Source: Nocardioides sp. Arc9.136
Lineage (GTDB): Bacteria; Actinomycetota; Actinomycetes; Propionibacteriales; Nocardioidaceae
Length of the DNA: 64,000 bases
Direction: 5' to 3'
Assembly: GCF_030506255.1 (NCBI RefSeq)
Contig: NZ_CP113431.1
Span: forward strand, 2,353,501 to 2,417,500
Made by a program: the position numbers and the translations under genes. The notes below the pieces were generated by a model. The model was not told where the DNA came from. It saw nothing but the letters and a program-made list of their open reading frames with translations, and did no database searches. Positions 18,101 through 25,874 of this stretch are shown piece by piece. Within the stretch, counting starts at the first letter, position 1. Each line of letters begins with the position of its first letter.

Positions 18101-18446
18101 GCAGGGCAGCGAGTCCGATCAGTCCGTGGGCCGCGGCCTGCGGGCGACCAAGACCCGGCAGCTTGGGCGCCTCGACCCTGCGGAGCCGGGCGATGGTCTC
18201 CACAACCAGGCTGAGGGTCATGAAGGCCCACGCGGCCCAGCCGATCACCTTGAACAGGCCCAGGATCAGGGTGCCGTCGTCGGGTGCGAGGAGTGAGTCC
18301 TTAACGCTCTCCCAGCTCGGCGCCTGGTCGGGGATCGGGTTGGCTCCGATCGCGAGGAAGAGGGCCGGCAGGCCGATGATGATGCCGAGGACGGCGACCA
18401 TGGCGAGGAGCCCGGTCAGCCGCTGGCGCAGGGTGGGCGTAGTCAT
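15195..18446 (-). CDS. LysM - membrane - BTAD regulatory protein of the Tad locus
   Basis: 1083 residues. Three N-terminal spans (about 10-33, 60-82, 107-127) are followed by two LysM domains (169-218 starting HSVKPGESLWSIAEDHFGDG, and 233-289 starting YTVQPNDTLSDIAHDELGDA). A Pro/Glu/Gln-rich linker and a fourth span (374-395) come next, closed by the basic RSRRRSAYRNR. The long C-terminal part ends with a winged-helix-like segment (RKHGATREQIREAFSISDG) and a helical BTAD-type domain. Topology predicts LysM outside, binding peptidoglycan, and the BTAD part in the cytoplasm. Such proteins occur beside actinobacterial Tad genes. A cell-wall-linked sensor or pilus anchor is inferred. It overlaps the next gene by 4 nt. 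Confidence 0.75.
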   Translation of the reverse strand: MTTPTLRQRLTGLLAMVAVLGIIIGLPALFLAIGANPIPDQAPSWESVKDSLLAPDDGTLILGLFKVIGWAAWAFMTLSLVVETIARLRRVEAPKLPGLGRPQAAAHGLIGLAALLFIAAPIAAQAANAGPAAASAPAAVGHVRAGTVDQTLAQHGVKVEAKQERATVNHSVKPGESLWSIAEDHFGDGARYKEIAELNRELLGSRPSFLEPGWVLKLPAPDDGAPYNTNRHAYTVQPNDTLSDIAHDELGDADRWPEIYNASIGITQPGGAHLADPDVIDVGWKLNIPGAQTPAGHDDRQQQPQPREDKPETPAEPKTEQQPVDPPAEETPPVPETEAPETAAPELPQAEEPTAPAADIDHVDDTVDSILEAPWVLAGLTGGGVLLSGALLIALRSRRRSAYRNRPPGRAIAAPPPELAPVEMTLNATGAAAAATVEFADEALRRLAAAVGAQGTTMPPLAAVELGKGKLTLHLSAPAAVPGPWVGSPDQTHWHVSTDTAVEDLGPDTGNVEPPYPLLATIGMSDTGETWLLNCEELSTLTISGDPTYGRDFARHLAAQLAVNPWSRRVQVDCIGVAEEIVAMDERIHYYPTGAAATPATAEILAAAVTAVDRAKRHDTDVSTARTGRVDDDTWPARMLLLDAAAGDPDDLEQLLQLVNGHVGQSAISIVVAGERPNTPGALLHMTKTGRVVLEHVGLNLIAVGLTSDEARGCALVYAQSETPEYVDTPADETATDGWEAYTDSSGALRHEYTLPRNTPEGAVDEPLSSLLEGEDEEYIRESAIVQEDLEALAPKVPAHVRAEVEEKDPTLDHDIADWFSSNCDRPRLTMLGPVTARTHGKALAKRKPYFTELLSFLALHRKHGATREQIREAFSISDGKVRDYTNIVRDWLGPNPRTGEDHLPYADKAPAAKLTGVNVYQVDDGLLVDLDLFIRLRKRGQSRGGAEGVADLCTALELVGEAQPFSQLREEGWAWLANEPDRVDLMAGGWIADVALIVVTEALAAGDLINARSAAYVANRADPDGESTRLCLAHVMKAEGDQLEADRILREEICNRSDDGDAPMELSERTKTIIRTHGWLAS

Positions 18447-18880
18447 CGTTCGATGCCTCCTTGGGCGCGGATGAGCCGTGCAGACGCCTCCCCGGTGACC
18501 CTCATCGAGTCCAGCCCGACGATCCCGAGGAACTTGCTGTCGTAGGTGTCGGTGGTGCGCACGATCAGGGTGTCGCCGTTCACGACGGTGACGCTGCCCT
18601 CCACGCCGGCGGCGTTGAGGTAGCCCTGCGCGGCGGACTTGGCGGCGTTGATGTCGACGCGGAGCTCCTCGCCGCGGAGGGCGGTCGAGCCCTGGACCCC
18701 CTGGGCGCCGGTGCGGGCGGCCTGGGCCGCGGCACTGCGGGCCTGCTGCTGGGCGTGCACCTTGCCGCCGAGGTCGACGGTCATCCCGACCAAGATGATC
18801 ATCACCAGTGACGCGGTGGTGAACCAGACGCTGATGGCGCCGCGCTCGTCGCGCTGTCGCCGAATCTGGTGCCTCATCAT
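18443..18880 (-). CDS. TadG/Rv3660-like pseudopilin (Tad pilus)
   Basis: 145 residues. The N-terminus MRHQIRRQRDERGAISVW has the RDERG prepilin-type motif followed by one hydrophobic helix (about 17-38, VWFTTASLVMIILVGMTVDL) and then a helix rich in Ala/Gln. This is the signature of TadE/TadG-like minor pilins, which sit in the membrane and prime pilus assembly. Overlaps on both sides (18443-18446 and 18877-18880) show it is part of the operon. The exact TadE/TadF/TadG assignment is uncertain. Confidence 0.75.
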   Translation of the reverse strand: MMRHQIRRQRDERGAISVWFTTASLVMIILVGMTVDLGGKVHAQQQARSAAAQAARTGAQGVQGSTALRGEELRVDINAAKSAAQGYLNAAGVEGSVTVVNGDTLIVRTTDTYDSKFLGIVGLDSMRVTGEASARLIRAQGGIER

Positions 18881-19335
18881 CGGCGCTCCCGGTATGCGTC
18901 GACGGGGCTGCTCGCGGTTGCGGTGATCGTGCGGGTGCCGGGTACGCCCGGGATGCTCAGGTCCGACAGGTTGACCGTGCAGGTCACCGTGACGTTCACC
19001 TGGGCGGTGTTCCCGATCGGTGCGTTGAACGCCGCAGCGTTGACCGTGATGTTCGTGCTCGTGCAGTTCACGTCCTGGTCGTGCAGGCTGCTTGCGGCCG
19101 AGGACCTGCCTGCGGCGATCGCCTCGCTCTGGGTTCGCTCGATCGAGGCTGCCCGTGCTGCCTCGTACGCGGCTGCTTCCACGGACTGTTTGGCGATCTC
19201 GACGCGGCCGCCGAGGATGATCATCGCCACGAACAGCCCGAAGGCCGGGACGCCGATCGCGGCCTCGATGGCCACCGTCCCGCGCTCGTCCCGGCTGCGG
19301 TTGAAGGCGCGTGCCCAGATGCTCTGCCCCATCAT
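18877..19335 (-). CDS. TadE-like pseudopilin
   Basis: 152 residues. SRDERGTVAIEAAIGVPAFG carries the TadE signature: a basic leader, the G-x-x-A-x-E prepilin-like motif with Glu in the +5-like position, and a following hydrophobic helix. The outer domain contains two cysteines (DVNCTS and VTVTCTV), probably a disulfide. It is the middle one of three adjacent minor pilin genes; all three share the DERG motif. Confidence 0.8.
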   Translation of the reverse strand: MMGQSIWARAFNRSRDERGTVAIEAAIGVPAFGLFVAMIILGGRVEIAKQSVEAAAYEAARAASIERTQSEAIAAGRSSAASSLHDQDVNCTSTNITVNAAAFNAPIGNTAQVNVTVTCTVNLSDLSIPGVPGTRTITATASSPVDAYRERR

Positions 19336-19727
19336 TCGGTGAGCCTCTCGACCGGGACGCTGGCGTTCTGGCTGACGGTCACGTGCCAGCCGGGGATCAC
19401 GCTCATGGACTTGCCGGTGACGGTGATCGTGGCCGTTGTCGTGGTCCGTGCCCCGGAGACGCTGGTCGACGTCATCACGTCGGATCCGCCGGCGTCCTGG
19501 AGGAAGCCGTTCGCGGTCGCCACTCCGGACTCACGGCTGCCGTTCTCGCTGCCCGCTTCGCGTGCGCCCTCCTGCGCGGCCGCGAGCGCTACTTCGCGGG
19601 CGTGGTAATACAGCGCGCCCTGGACACCGAGGAACATCACCGCGAAGAGCGCCGGCATCAGGAAGACCATCTGGATGGCCACTGAACCGCGCTCGTCCCG
19701 ACGTCGGCGGCGAGAGCTGGAGAACAT
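19332..19727 (-). CDS. TadE-like pseudopilin
   Basis: 131 residues. RRRRDERGSVAIQMVFLMPA is the prepilin-type leader and start of a hydrophobic helix (about 15-38), followed by an Ala-rich helix (REVALAAAQEGAREAG) and a Thr/Ser-rich beta domain. Gln replaces the usual Glu of the TadE motif. It lies 7 nt downstream of the Flp pilin gene and overlaps the next by 4 nt, consistent with an assembled minor-pilin complex. Confidence 0.8.
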   Translation of the reverse strand: MFSSSRRRRRDERGSVAIQMVFLMPALFAVMFLGVQGALYYHAREVALAAAQEGAREAGSENGSRESGVATANGFLQDAGGSDVMTSTSVSGARTTTTATITVTGKSMSVIPGWHVTVSQNASVPVERLTE

Positions 19728-19734
19728 GGACGAC

Positions 19735-19941
19735 CTACTTGATCTTTCCGGCCTCGCTGGTCACGAACGCCCTGATCGCGGCGACGACGATGCCGACGAT
19801 GAAAATGACCGCGCCGGCCCAGATGACCTGCTCGATCGTGACCGAGCCGCGCTCGTCGGGTCGGTGCTTGACGATGCGGTCCTCCATGCTGGCGATCACG
19901 GCGAGGGCAGTCACCTGGAGGGTGATGAAGAGCTTCAACAT
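19735..19941 (-). CDS. Flp-type major pilin (type IVb)
   Basis: 68 residues. The leader is unusually long (about 33 residues, itself hydrophobic) and ends at DERGSVTIEQVIWAGAVIF: Gly cleavage site, Glu at the conserved +5 position, then a hydrophobic helix, as in Flp/Fap pilins. The mature protein would be ~35 residues. Its place between tadC and the minor pilins is typical. The AAAGGAA ribosome site near 19950 supports the start and probably high expression. Confidence 0.75.
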   Translation of the reverse strand: MLKLFITLQVTALAVIASMEDRIVKHRPDERGSVTIEQVIWAGAVIFIVGIVVAAIRAFVTSEAGKIK

Positions 19942-19997
19942 CGGGGTGTTCCTTTCTGGGTGGTGGAGTTCGTGGTGTCCCGGGATTGACGTCGGTG

Positions 19998-20915
19998 TTA
20001 GGTCGCGAATCGGAGCATCGACGGGGTGACGAGGATCGCCATGAAGACGATGCCGAGCAGGCTGGCGGGGATGTACATGCGCTCGGAGACGGCGTTGGCC
20101 TTCCCGAGTTCGGCGCTGAGCATCGCCGAGCGGAGTGCGGCGGCGCGGGCGCGGAGGTTGTTGTAGATCTGGGCGCCGTCCTGGCCGGACTGCTGCATGA
20201 TGTCGGCGAGGTCGTCGAGCTCGGGGACGCCGAGGTCATCGGCGAGGCCGTGCAGGGAGTCCCAGGGGGCGCGGGTCATGTAGCGGGCGCGGCGCAGCTC
20301 GCTCTCGATCCGCTTGAACACCCAGGTGTCGCCGACCTCGGCCGCGGAGCGCAGCGCCTGCTGGCCGCTGGAGCCGTCGCGGACTCCGGTGGCGACCATG
20401 TCGATGTAGGCGCCCAGGGCTCGGTTGAACTCGATGCGGGCCTTCTTGGCGTCGTCAGTGGCATTGTAGTTGGGCATGAACCAGAACAGTGCGGCGAGCC
20501 CGAGCGACCCGAAGGTGGGGATCGCGAACGGGAGCGGGAGCCCGATCAGCGCGAAGAACGCCGCGAACAGCGGCGGCATCGCCAGGCCGAGCAGCGCCCA
20601 GACGACCTTCTCGCCGTAGAACCTGGTCTCGCTGATCTGGAGGATGGCCAGGTCCTTGCGCGGCGTGTGTGCCCACGCTCCCCCGGGCAGGTTCTTGATC
20701 GCCCACACGCCGATCCGGTCGACGAGCGATCCGGATTCGGTGCTCTCCTCGACGTCGAGCGGGCCGGCTCTGCGGCGGGGCACGACGTGGCCGGGCGAGA
20801 GCCGGTCCAAGGCGTCGGCGAGGTCGGGGTCCGACGGAACCAGGCGCCACACGAGCAGGGCAACAGCGAGCCCGAGGAGGGTGCCGCTGGCGAGCGCGAG
20901 CTGGAGGCCCGTCAT
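19998..20915 (-). CDS. tadC: TadC-like inner-membrane platform protein (T2SS F family)
   Basis: 305 residues from ATG 20913-20915, which overlaps the tadB stop. N-terminal span (MTGLQLALASGTLLGLAVAL), two spans around 120-165 and a final one (MYIPASLLGIVFMAILVTPS) flank the GspF-type cytoplasmic helices (YIDMVATGVRDGSSGQQALR, then a LADDLGVPELDDLADIMQQS segment). These residues are characteristic of TadC. With TadB it forms the membrane platform driven by TadA. Confidence 0.88.
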   Translation of the reverse strand: MTGLQLALASGTLLGLAVALLVWRLVPSDPDLADALDRLSPGHVVPRRRAGPLDVEESTESGSLVDRIGVWAIKNLPGGAWAHTPRKDLAILQISETRFYGEKVVWALLGLAMPPLFAAFFALIGLPLPFAIPTFGSLGLAALFWFMPNYNATDDAKKARIEFNRALGAYIDMVATGVRDGSSGQQALRSAAEVGDTWVFKRIESELRRARYMTRAPWDSLHGLADDLGVPELDDLADIMQQSGQDGAQIYNNLRARAAALRSAMLSAELGKANAVSERMYIPASLLGIVFMAILVTPSMLRFAT

Positions 20916-21841
20916 GCGAGTGCTCCTTCCTTCTCCCCGCGCGCCGCCCGGTGCGCCGCTCGGTGCGCGTCGCGAGCCTGGAGGTCGAGGAAGCGCGGGA
21001 GCGGCTTGGCTACCGCCATCCGGCGCATCCACAGCAGCGTGGCCACGTAGGCGGTCAGCAGGACGGCAAGGATGACCTGGCCGAGCGGGCTGCCGTACGG
21101 CTCGATGTAGTCGCCGGTGAGGGCGAGCATGCCCAGGACGCCGAGGGTGATCACGGTGACCGTGCGGGCGGTGGTGCGCGGCTTGGCCTGGTCGGCGGCG
21201 ATCTGGCGGCGGGCGCGCACGTCGGCCGCGACGGTCTCGGCGAGGGCGTCCAGCGCCTTGGCCAGGCCGGCCTGCCCGCGACCGCTGGCGGCGAGGATTA
21301 GCTGGCTGGCCACCACGTCGCCGGTGGAGTCGTTGAGGTCCTCAGCGAAGGCGCGCAGCACGTCCTCGGTGGTGGCGGTGTTGTTCCAGAGCCGAGAGAC
21401 CATCAGGCCGACCTCGCGCTCGATGGGCGCCGGCACCGACTGCAGCGACTTGATGAGAGCCGAGCGCAGCGACTGTCCGGCCGTGAGCTTGCCGGACAGT
21501 GACCGGGTCCACTCCTCGAGCGCCTCGAGCTTCTCGACGCTCGCGGCCGCCGGCGGGGGCGTGAGCAGCAGCGGGATACCGACGAACGCGGCCGGGACCA
21601 GCACGATCGCGATCACCCAGCCGGTCAGCAACGCGACCAGGAGGCCGGCGACAGCGCCGCCGATGACCAGCATCCGGGTGCGCGGGTTGAGCCGGGCGAA
21701 CCAGCCACCCGCCCGGCCGAACGGGGTGAGGGTCCGGGCGGGCCGCGGCGGCTTCGGAGGTGCGGGGATCAGCGCGTAGACCATGCCGATCAGGCCGATG
21801 ACGATGAGCGCCCCGAAGACGGCGGGTAGGAAGACGGTCAT
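20912..21841 (-). CDS. tadB: TadB-like inner-membrane platform protein (T2SS F family)
   Basis: 309 residues, ATG 21839-21841. Spans at about 4-26, 55-90 and near the C-terminus enclose a GspF domain with TRSLSGKLTAGQSLRSALIK and SGRGQAGLAKALDALAETV. These are typical TadB features. The overlaps with tadA and tadC (ATGA both) indicate coupled synthesis of stoichiometric platform subunits. Confidence 0.88.
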   Translation of the reverse strand: MTVFLPAVFGALIVIGLIGMVYALIPAPPKPPRPARTLTPFGRAGGWFARLNPRTRMLVIGGAVAGLLVALLTGWVIAIVLVPAAFVGIPLLLTPPPAAASVEKLEALEEWTRSLSGKLTAGQSLRSALIKSLQSVPAPIEREVGLMVSRLWNNTATTEDVLRAFAEDLNDSTGDVVASQLILAASGRGQAGLAKALDALAETVAADVRARRQIAADQAKPRTTARTVTVITLGVLGMLALTGDYIEPYGSPLGQVILAVLLTAYVATLLWMRRMAVAKPLPRFLDLQARDAHRAAHRAARGEKEGALA

Positions 21842-23568
21842 GAGATCGCCATCCCCGGGTCTGCCCCCTCATTTGCGACGGACTCGGCCTTGTACGCCTC
21901 GAGGGCGAACCCGTGGCGGGCGAGCTCCTGGGCGAGGAAGTTGTCGAGCTTCCCGGTGGCGACGGCCTGGCCGAGCTGGTTCGGGGCGAAGATCGGGGTG
22001 GTCGCATACCCGCGGGCCGCGTCGATGCTGGGCTGGACGACCAGGACTTCCTCGACCCAGCGCTGCTTGCGGAAGGTGCCGTCGCCGGCTTGATCCTGAG
22101 CGGGGACGACTTCGGAGCGCAGGTACATCACGATGTCGATGGCAGCGGCGAGCTTGCTGATCGCGAGCTCGCGGGTGACCTGCGGGCCCTTCTCCATGGC
22201 ACAGGAGACGAGCTTCTCGATGGTGTGCTCGGCACTGCGGGCGTGGGTGGTGCTGATCGACCCCGGGCCGGACTCCATGGCCTTGAGCATGTTCCAGACC
22301 TCCGGACCGCGGACCTCGCCGACGATCTGGCGGGCGAGATTGAACCGGAAGGAGTGGTGGATGGCCTCCTCGAGGCTGAACTCACCGGCCTGGCGGCCGT
22401 CGATGCCCACCTCGCCGGATCCGGGCCGGTGCTCCCAGGCGTGGACGATCTTGTGCCGGTCGACCAGCTCGTGCAGGTGCAGCTCGAACTCGGTCTCGAA
22501 GGTGCCGATCATCTCCCAGGGCGGGATGCACGAGCACAGGGCGCGGACCCAGGTGGTCTTACCCGAGCCCTGGACTCCGGAGACGACGATGCTCTTGCCG
22601 GCGCGGACGCAGGCGGCAAGGAAGTCGGCCAGGACCGCGCCGCACGCCTTGCGGTCGTAGACCATCTCGTCCATCGACACCTCACGCATCCCGTGCCGGC
22701 GGATCACCACCGAGGTGTAGGCCATCACCCAGGAGCCGGCCGCGAGCCGGGCGCCGCCGGGCAGGCGCAGATCCAGGTGCGGACGCGCTTCGGTGAAGGG
22801 CCGGTTCTGCCGGGAGCCGAGGTCGGCGAGGAACTCGCGCAGCTCGTCCTCGGAGTCGGCGACCGGGGCGGCCTCGACCAGGGTGCCGTCGACGAGCTCT
22901 AGCCACACGGCGCATTCGGGGCCACGGGCGATGACGATGATGTTCTCCACGTCCTCGCGCTCGACCAGTGGCTGCAGCCGGCCCAGACCGAACAGCGCGG
23001 CCTTGAGCGCGGCCTTGAGCGCGTTCTCCTGCTGGCGGCTCCACGGCGGACGGCCGGTCGAGACGAGGGTCTCGGCCTCGGACTTGATGAACTCCTCGAT
23101 GACGTCAAGGCCCATCTGTTCGCGGTCCTCGTCGGTGACCCGGCCGCCTTCCTTGTCCAGCCGGGCGGTCAGCCGGGAGGAAATCTCGGCCCGGTACTGG
23201 GCGATGAGCTCCCAGTCCAGCTCGACCTCCCCGACGTCTGCGCCGTCGTAGTAGTCGGTGGCGGCGCTCGCGTGCGGCTGGTCGTCAGGGTTGGCGACGA
23301 GCGGGCGCAGCGTGAAGTCCGAGCGGGTGCGGCCCGGCGGCTGGTCCTCGCTGGTCCAGGCGCCGGCGAAGATCGGCAGCGACGTCGGGTCGTGGTCCTC
23401 GCTGGTCGGCACCGGCGGCGGGGGTGGCTGCGTGGCCGGCGGGTTGCCGTTGGTGCCGCGGCCGCGTGCGAACGGGGAGCGCGGGCCGCGGTCTGCGTGT
23501 CGCGCCGCGAGCCATTCGTCGGCGCGGAGCGGCTCGCGGTCTCCGGGCTGGTGTCCGTTGGTGGTCAT
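21838..23568 (-). CDS. tadA: TadA/CpaF pilus assembly ATPase
   Basis: 576 residues from ATG 23566-23568, which overlaps the TadZ stop; the open frame upstream only mirrors TadZ. A Pro-rich, low-complexity first ~110 residues precede the VirB11/GspE-type domain. Walker A is VSGVQGSGKTTW, followed by the Asp-box region GTFETEFELHLHEL. The His-containing box is SGPGSISTTHARSAEHTIEK. These motifs define the secretion ATPases that power Tad pilus extension. The N-terminal extension is longer than in many homologues and partly disordered. Confidence 0.92.
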   Translation of the reverse strand: MTTNGHQPGDREPLRADEWLAARHADRGPRSPFARGRGTNGNPPATQPPPPPVPTSEDHDPTSLPIFAGAWTSEDQPPGRTRSDFTLRPLVANPDDQPHASAATDYYDGADVGEVELDWELIAQYRAEISSRLTARLDKEGGRVTDEDREQMGLDVIEEFIKSEAETLVSTGRPPWSRQQENALKAALKAALFGLGRLQPLVEREDVENIIVIARGPECAVWLELVDGTLVEAAPVADSEDELREFLADLGSRQNRPFTEARPHLDLRLPGGARLAAGSWVMAYTSVVIRRHGMREVSMDEMVYDRKACGAVLADFLAACVRAGKSIVVSGVQGSGKTTWVRALCSCIPPWEMIGTFETEFELHLHELVDRHKIVHAWEHRPGSGEVGIDGRQAGEFSLEEAIHHSFRFNLARQIVGEVRGPEVWNMLKAMESGPGSISTTHARSAEHTIEKLVSCAMEKGPQVTRELAISKLAAAIDIVMYLRSEVVPAQDQAGDGTFRKQRWVEEVLVVQPSIDAARGYATTPIFAPNQLGQAVATGKLDNFLAQELARHGFALEAYKAESVANEGADPGMAIS

Positions 23569-24407
23569 GCGCGGCCTCCGGTCGGGTGGGCGAGGGCGGC
23601 CTGGTTGGAGGTGAGGACGGAGTGGATCAAGGACGCTCCGGTGCGGTAGCTGCGCACCATGTCGGAGGAGTCGAACTTGCGGGGCTTGCGGGCGCCGTGG
23701 GAGTAGACCTCCGCGGCCTCGGGATCCCAGCCCACCGACGCTGCGACGGAGATCTGGAGCGCCTTGGCGATGTGGCGCGGCGTGTAGGGACGCACCCGCG
23801 GGACGCCCGTGGGCATCGTCGGCCACCGACGGTCCTCGTCGACGACGAGGAGGCCGAGTCGCGAGAGGCCACCGACGGTGGCGAACTGGTCGCGCAGCGA
23901 CTTGGCCCACGAGCGTGCACCGGCCAGCGCGGGCAGTGAGCTGCGGGTGACCAGCAGGGTCAGGTCGGAGGCAGCGACGAGCGGCTGGGGCCAGCCCGCG
24001 AGACCGAGCCGGCCGGCGTCGACGATGACGTCCTGCCCGTTGCGGTCCATCGCGCGCAGCTGCTCGGCGAGCGGCTCCCATAGCGGCAGCAGGCTCGGGG
24101 CCTGCTGGTGGGCGCGGATGCCAGGCAGGAACCAGGGCGCCCGCTCGGCCGGGGCCTCGGGGTTCAGCAACAGTGTCTCGCGTGGAAGGGCTGCAGCCAG
24201 TGTCCCCTCGCGCAGCGCGAGGGCGAGGTTAATCAGCCCGCCAGTGGGTTCCTGGGTGCCGTGGAAGTAGCCGGCGAAGACCGAGGAGGAGCCGGTCGGG
24301 TCGGCGTCGACCAGAAGCACGGGACGGTGCCAGTTGAGGGTGAGCCCCAGCGCCGTGGTGGAGACGCCGGGCGAACCGCTGGCTGAAGCCAGGACGATCA
24401 GCGCCAT
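23565..24407 (-). CDS. TadZ/CpaE-like MinD-family protein
   Basis: 280 residues. The N-terminus ALIVLASASGSPGVSTTALG has the place and spacing of a MinD Walker A, but GKT is GVS and the signature lysine is missing. LLVDADPTGSSS follows as the switch I/Walker A' region. TadZ proteins localise the Tad machinery and often have altered P-loops. The gene lies directly before tadA and 3 nt after cpaB. Hydrolysis is probably lost. Compare with the other deviant P-loop protein at 6458. Confidence 0.75.
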   Translation of the reverse strand: MALIVLASASGSPGVSTTALGLTLNWHRPVLLVDADPTGSSSVFAGYFHGTQEPTGGLINLALALREGTLAAALPRETLLLNPEAPAERAPWFLPGIRAHQQAPSLLPLWEPLAEQLRAMDRNGQDVIVDAGRLGLAGWPQPLVAASDLTLLVTRSSLPALAGARSWAKSLRDQFATVGGLSRLGLLVVDEDRRWPTMPTGVPRVRPYTPRHIAKALQISVAASVGWDPEAAEVYSHGARKPRKFDSSDMVRSYRTGASLIHSVLTSNQAALAHPTGGRA

Positions 24408-24410
24408 CGC

Positions 24411-25091
24411 TCAGCGCTCCCGAGTGTCCAGGACCAGTGCGACCCGCCCGGTCGCTGCGCGGGCGGCCAGGTCGGCGGCGTCGCCTTCGGGGACAGAGAC
24501 GTCGACCACGGTCTCGCCGGCCTCCTGCACGCGGCTAACAGCAACGACGACTGCCTCGACCGTGACCGGGTCCTCGTTAGTGATCTCGCCCTGGTCGCCG
24601 GGCGTCGTGACGATCCGGACGACGTCACCGGAGTACAGGGGCTCGGACGGCATCTGCGCCGGGGTCAGGCTGATGCCCACCAGGGACTCCCCCTCCCCCG
24701 GCACCAGGCTGTCGGTGACGGCCTCCTCGGTGAGCAGGGTGCCGGCCCACAGGTCGACGGCGGCGCGGCTGCCCTCGAGCTCGGCCCCCTGGCTCCCGGC
24801 GACCGGGCTCAGTGCCGGGTCGACGCTCACCCGCACCACCGAGAGGTCACCGGCCTCGATCGTCTCGCCGCGCTTGATGTCACGGCTGACAACCAGGACC
24901 TCTTGGGTGTCGTTGACCGCGGTGAACGCGAACGCGGTTCCCAGGGCGCCGGCGGCGACAAGGGCAGCACAAAGTGCGAAAACCCACGGCCTGCGGCGCC
25001 GCTTGAGCCGTGGACTGTTGTTGAGATTAGGCGCAGGTCGACTGGCGGAGGGCGCCTCGCCCGGCGCACTTTGAGCGGTGTTCAGCGACAT
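24411..25091 (-). CDS. cpaB: CpaB/RcpC-like protein (SAF domain), first gene of the Tad operon
   Basis: 226 residues from ATG 25089-25091. A GTG at 25121 lies inside motif B, which argues against that start. After a basic stretch (RLKRRRRPW) comes one membrane span (about 37-57), then a SAF domain: VLVVSRDIKRGETIEAGDLS and the DLWAGTLLTEEAVT segment. SAF proteins of this type (CpaB, RcpC) shape or stabilise the pilus outside the membrane. The gene opens the leftward Tad operon that runs to 13416. Confidence 0.8.
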   Translation of the reverse strand: MSLNTAQSAPGEAPSASRPAPNLNNSPRLKRRRRPWVFALCAALVAAGALGTAFAFTAVNDTQEVLVVSRDIKRGETIEAGDLSVVRVSVDPALSPVAGSQGAELEGSRAAVDLWAGTLLTEEAVTDSLVPGEGESLVGISLTPAQMPSEPLYSGDVVRIVTTPGDQGEITNEDPVTVEAVVVAVSRVQEAGETVVDVSVPEGDAADLAARAATGRVALVLDTRER

Positions 25092-25401
25092 GGATCCCGA
25101 GTCCTCTCGTGTCTCGATCACCTACGTGTCAAGACGGGCTCTCGGCGATCACCACGAGCCTCACTCGATACCACCACACTAGTGCATTTCTATCGAGCGG
25201 CTCGGTTTCCACAGGTGACCGATTCCGAGATGACATCGCCCAGTCCTGACCGGAAGGGTTGCGCAGCTCATTCCCCCGATGGAATTAGCGTCAACGCCTC
25301 CGAATGATCCGGAGTCCATGGGACCACAGATTGTCCGCTTCTTCCGGAATCAGTTACTCGCCTGTGGATAGCGTCGAAACCCGGCTGCAGTTGCGCACTC
25401 G
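25092..25401. other. 310-nt upstream region of the Tad operon
   Basis: The first part holds motif B (25116-25152). The rest (25160-25401) has a lower GC content and no convincing gene. It lies downstream of the XRE gene and may carry that gene's terminator, but no clear hairpin was seen. Confidence 0.5.
25116..25152 (-). promoter_or_regulatory. Bipartite motif, copy B (before the Tad operon)
   Basis: On the minus strand GTGATCGC (25152-25145), 16 nt, then CACGTAGGTGATC (25128-25116). Same layout as the other five copies. It ends 25 nt before the cpaB ATG. Confidence 0.75.
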
Positions 25402-25854
25402 TCATCCCGATGTGTCTCCGCGCCGCTGGCGCTGTCGCTGGGACTCACGGAAAGCCGCGACCACCGCATCGACGGCCACCCCGTAGGCGCGGGCGAGCGC
25501 TTCAAGCGACTCAGGTGCAGGGAGTCGGGCCCACCGCCCCTGCTCCCAGGTGTAGTAGGTCGGGACGGCTACTTTCACGGCCATCGCGAGCTTCGGCGCG
25601 GTGAGCCCTGCCTGCAGGCGCAGCGCCCTGAGGTCGGGGACCTCACCGTCGAGGTGGATCAGACGCAGCGTCGGGATGTCGAGGGCCTTGGCGAGTCTGA
25701 CCAGGAAGTCGGGGCGCGGAGATGACGTGCCCAACTCCCAGCGAGAGATGCGCTCACCCCCAGCCGCTCCCACCAAGCGCGCCAACTCATGCTGAGTCAA
25801 CCCCGCTTCCTCGCGAGCAGCCCTCAACGCGTCGGGGTCGATTCCGGAGGCCAT
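25402..25854 (-). CDS. Tandem XRE-type HTH regulator
   Basis: 150 residues. Two Cro/C1-type helix-turn-helix domains in one chain: residues about 8-62 (AREEAGLTQHELARLVGA, ISRWELGTSSPRPDFLVRLA) and 74-130 (LRLQAGLTAPKLAMAVKVAV, YYTWEQGRW). Tandem HTH would let one chain span two half-sites. The gene diverges from the unit behind motif C. An inverted repeat (25875-25896) lies 20 nt before its start, a good place for autoregulation. It is a candidate master repressor of the element and a rival to the sigma-like protein as the reader of the bipartite motif. Confidence 0.85.
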   Translation of the reverse strand: MASGIDPDALRAAREEAGLTQHELARLVGAAGGERISRWELGTSSPRPDFLVRLAKALDIPTLRLIHLDGEVPDLRALRLQAGLTAPKLAMAVKVAVPTYYTWEQGRWARLPAPESLEALARAYGVAVDAVVAAFRESQRQRQRRGDTSG

Positions 25855-25874
25855 CGCCGACGAACACTAGCGGT

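Noticed and set aside
16194..18296. A 700-codon plus-strand open frame
   Set aside because: It mirrors the LysM-BTAD gene; its Gly/Arg/Val-rich composition has no domain.
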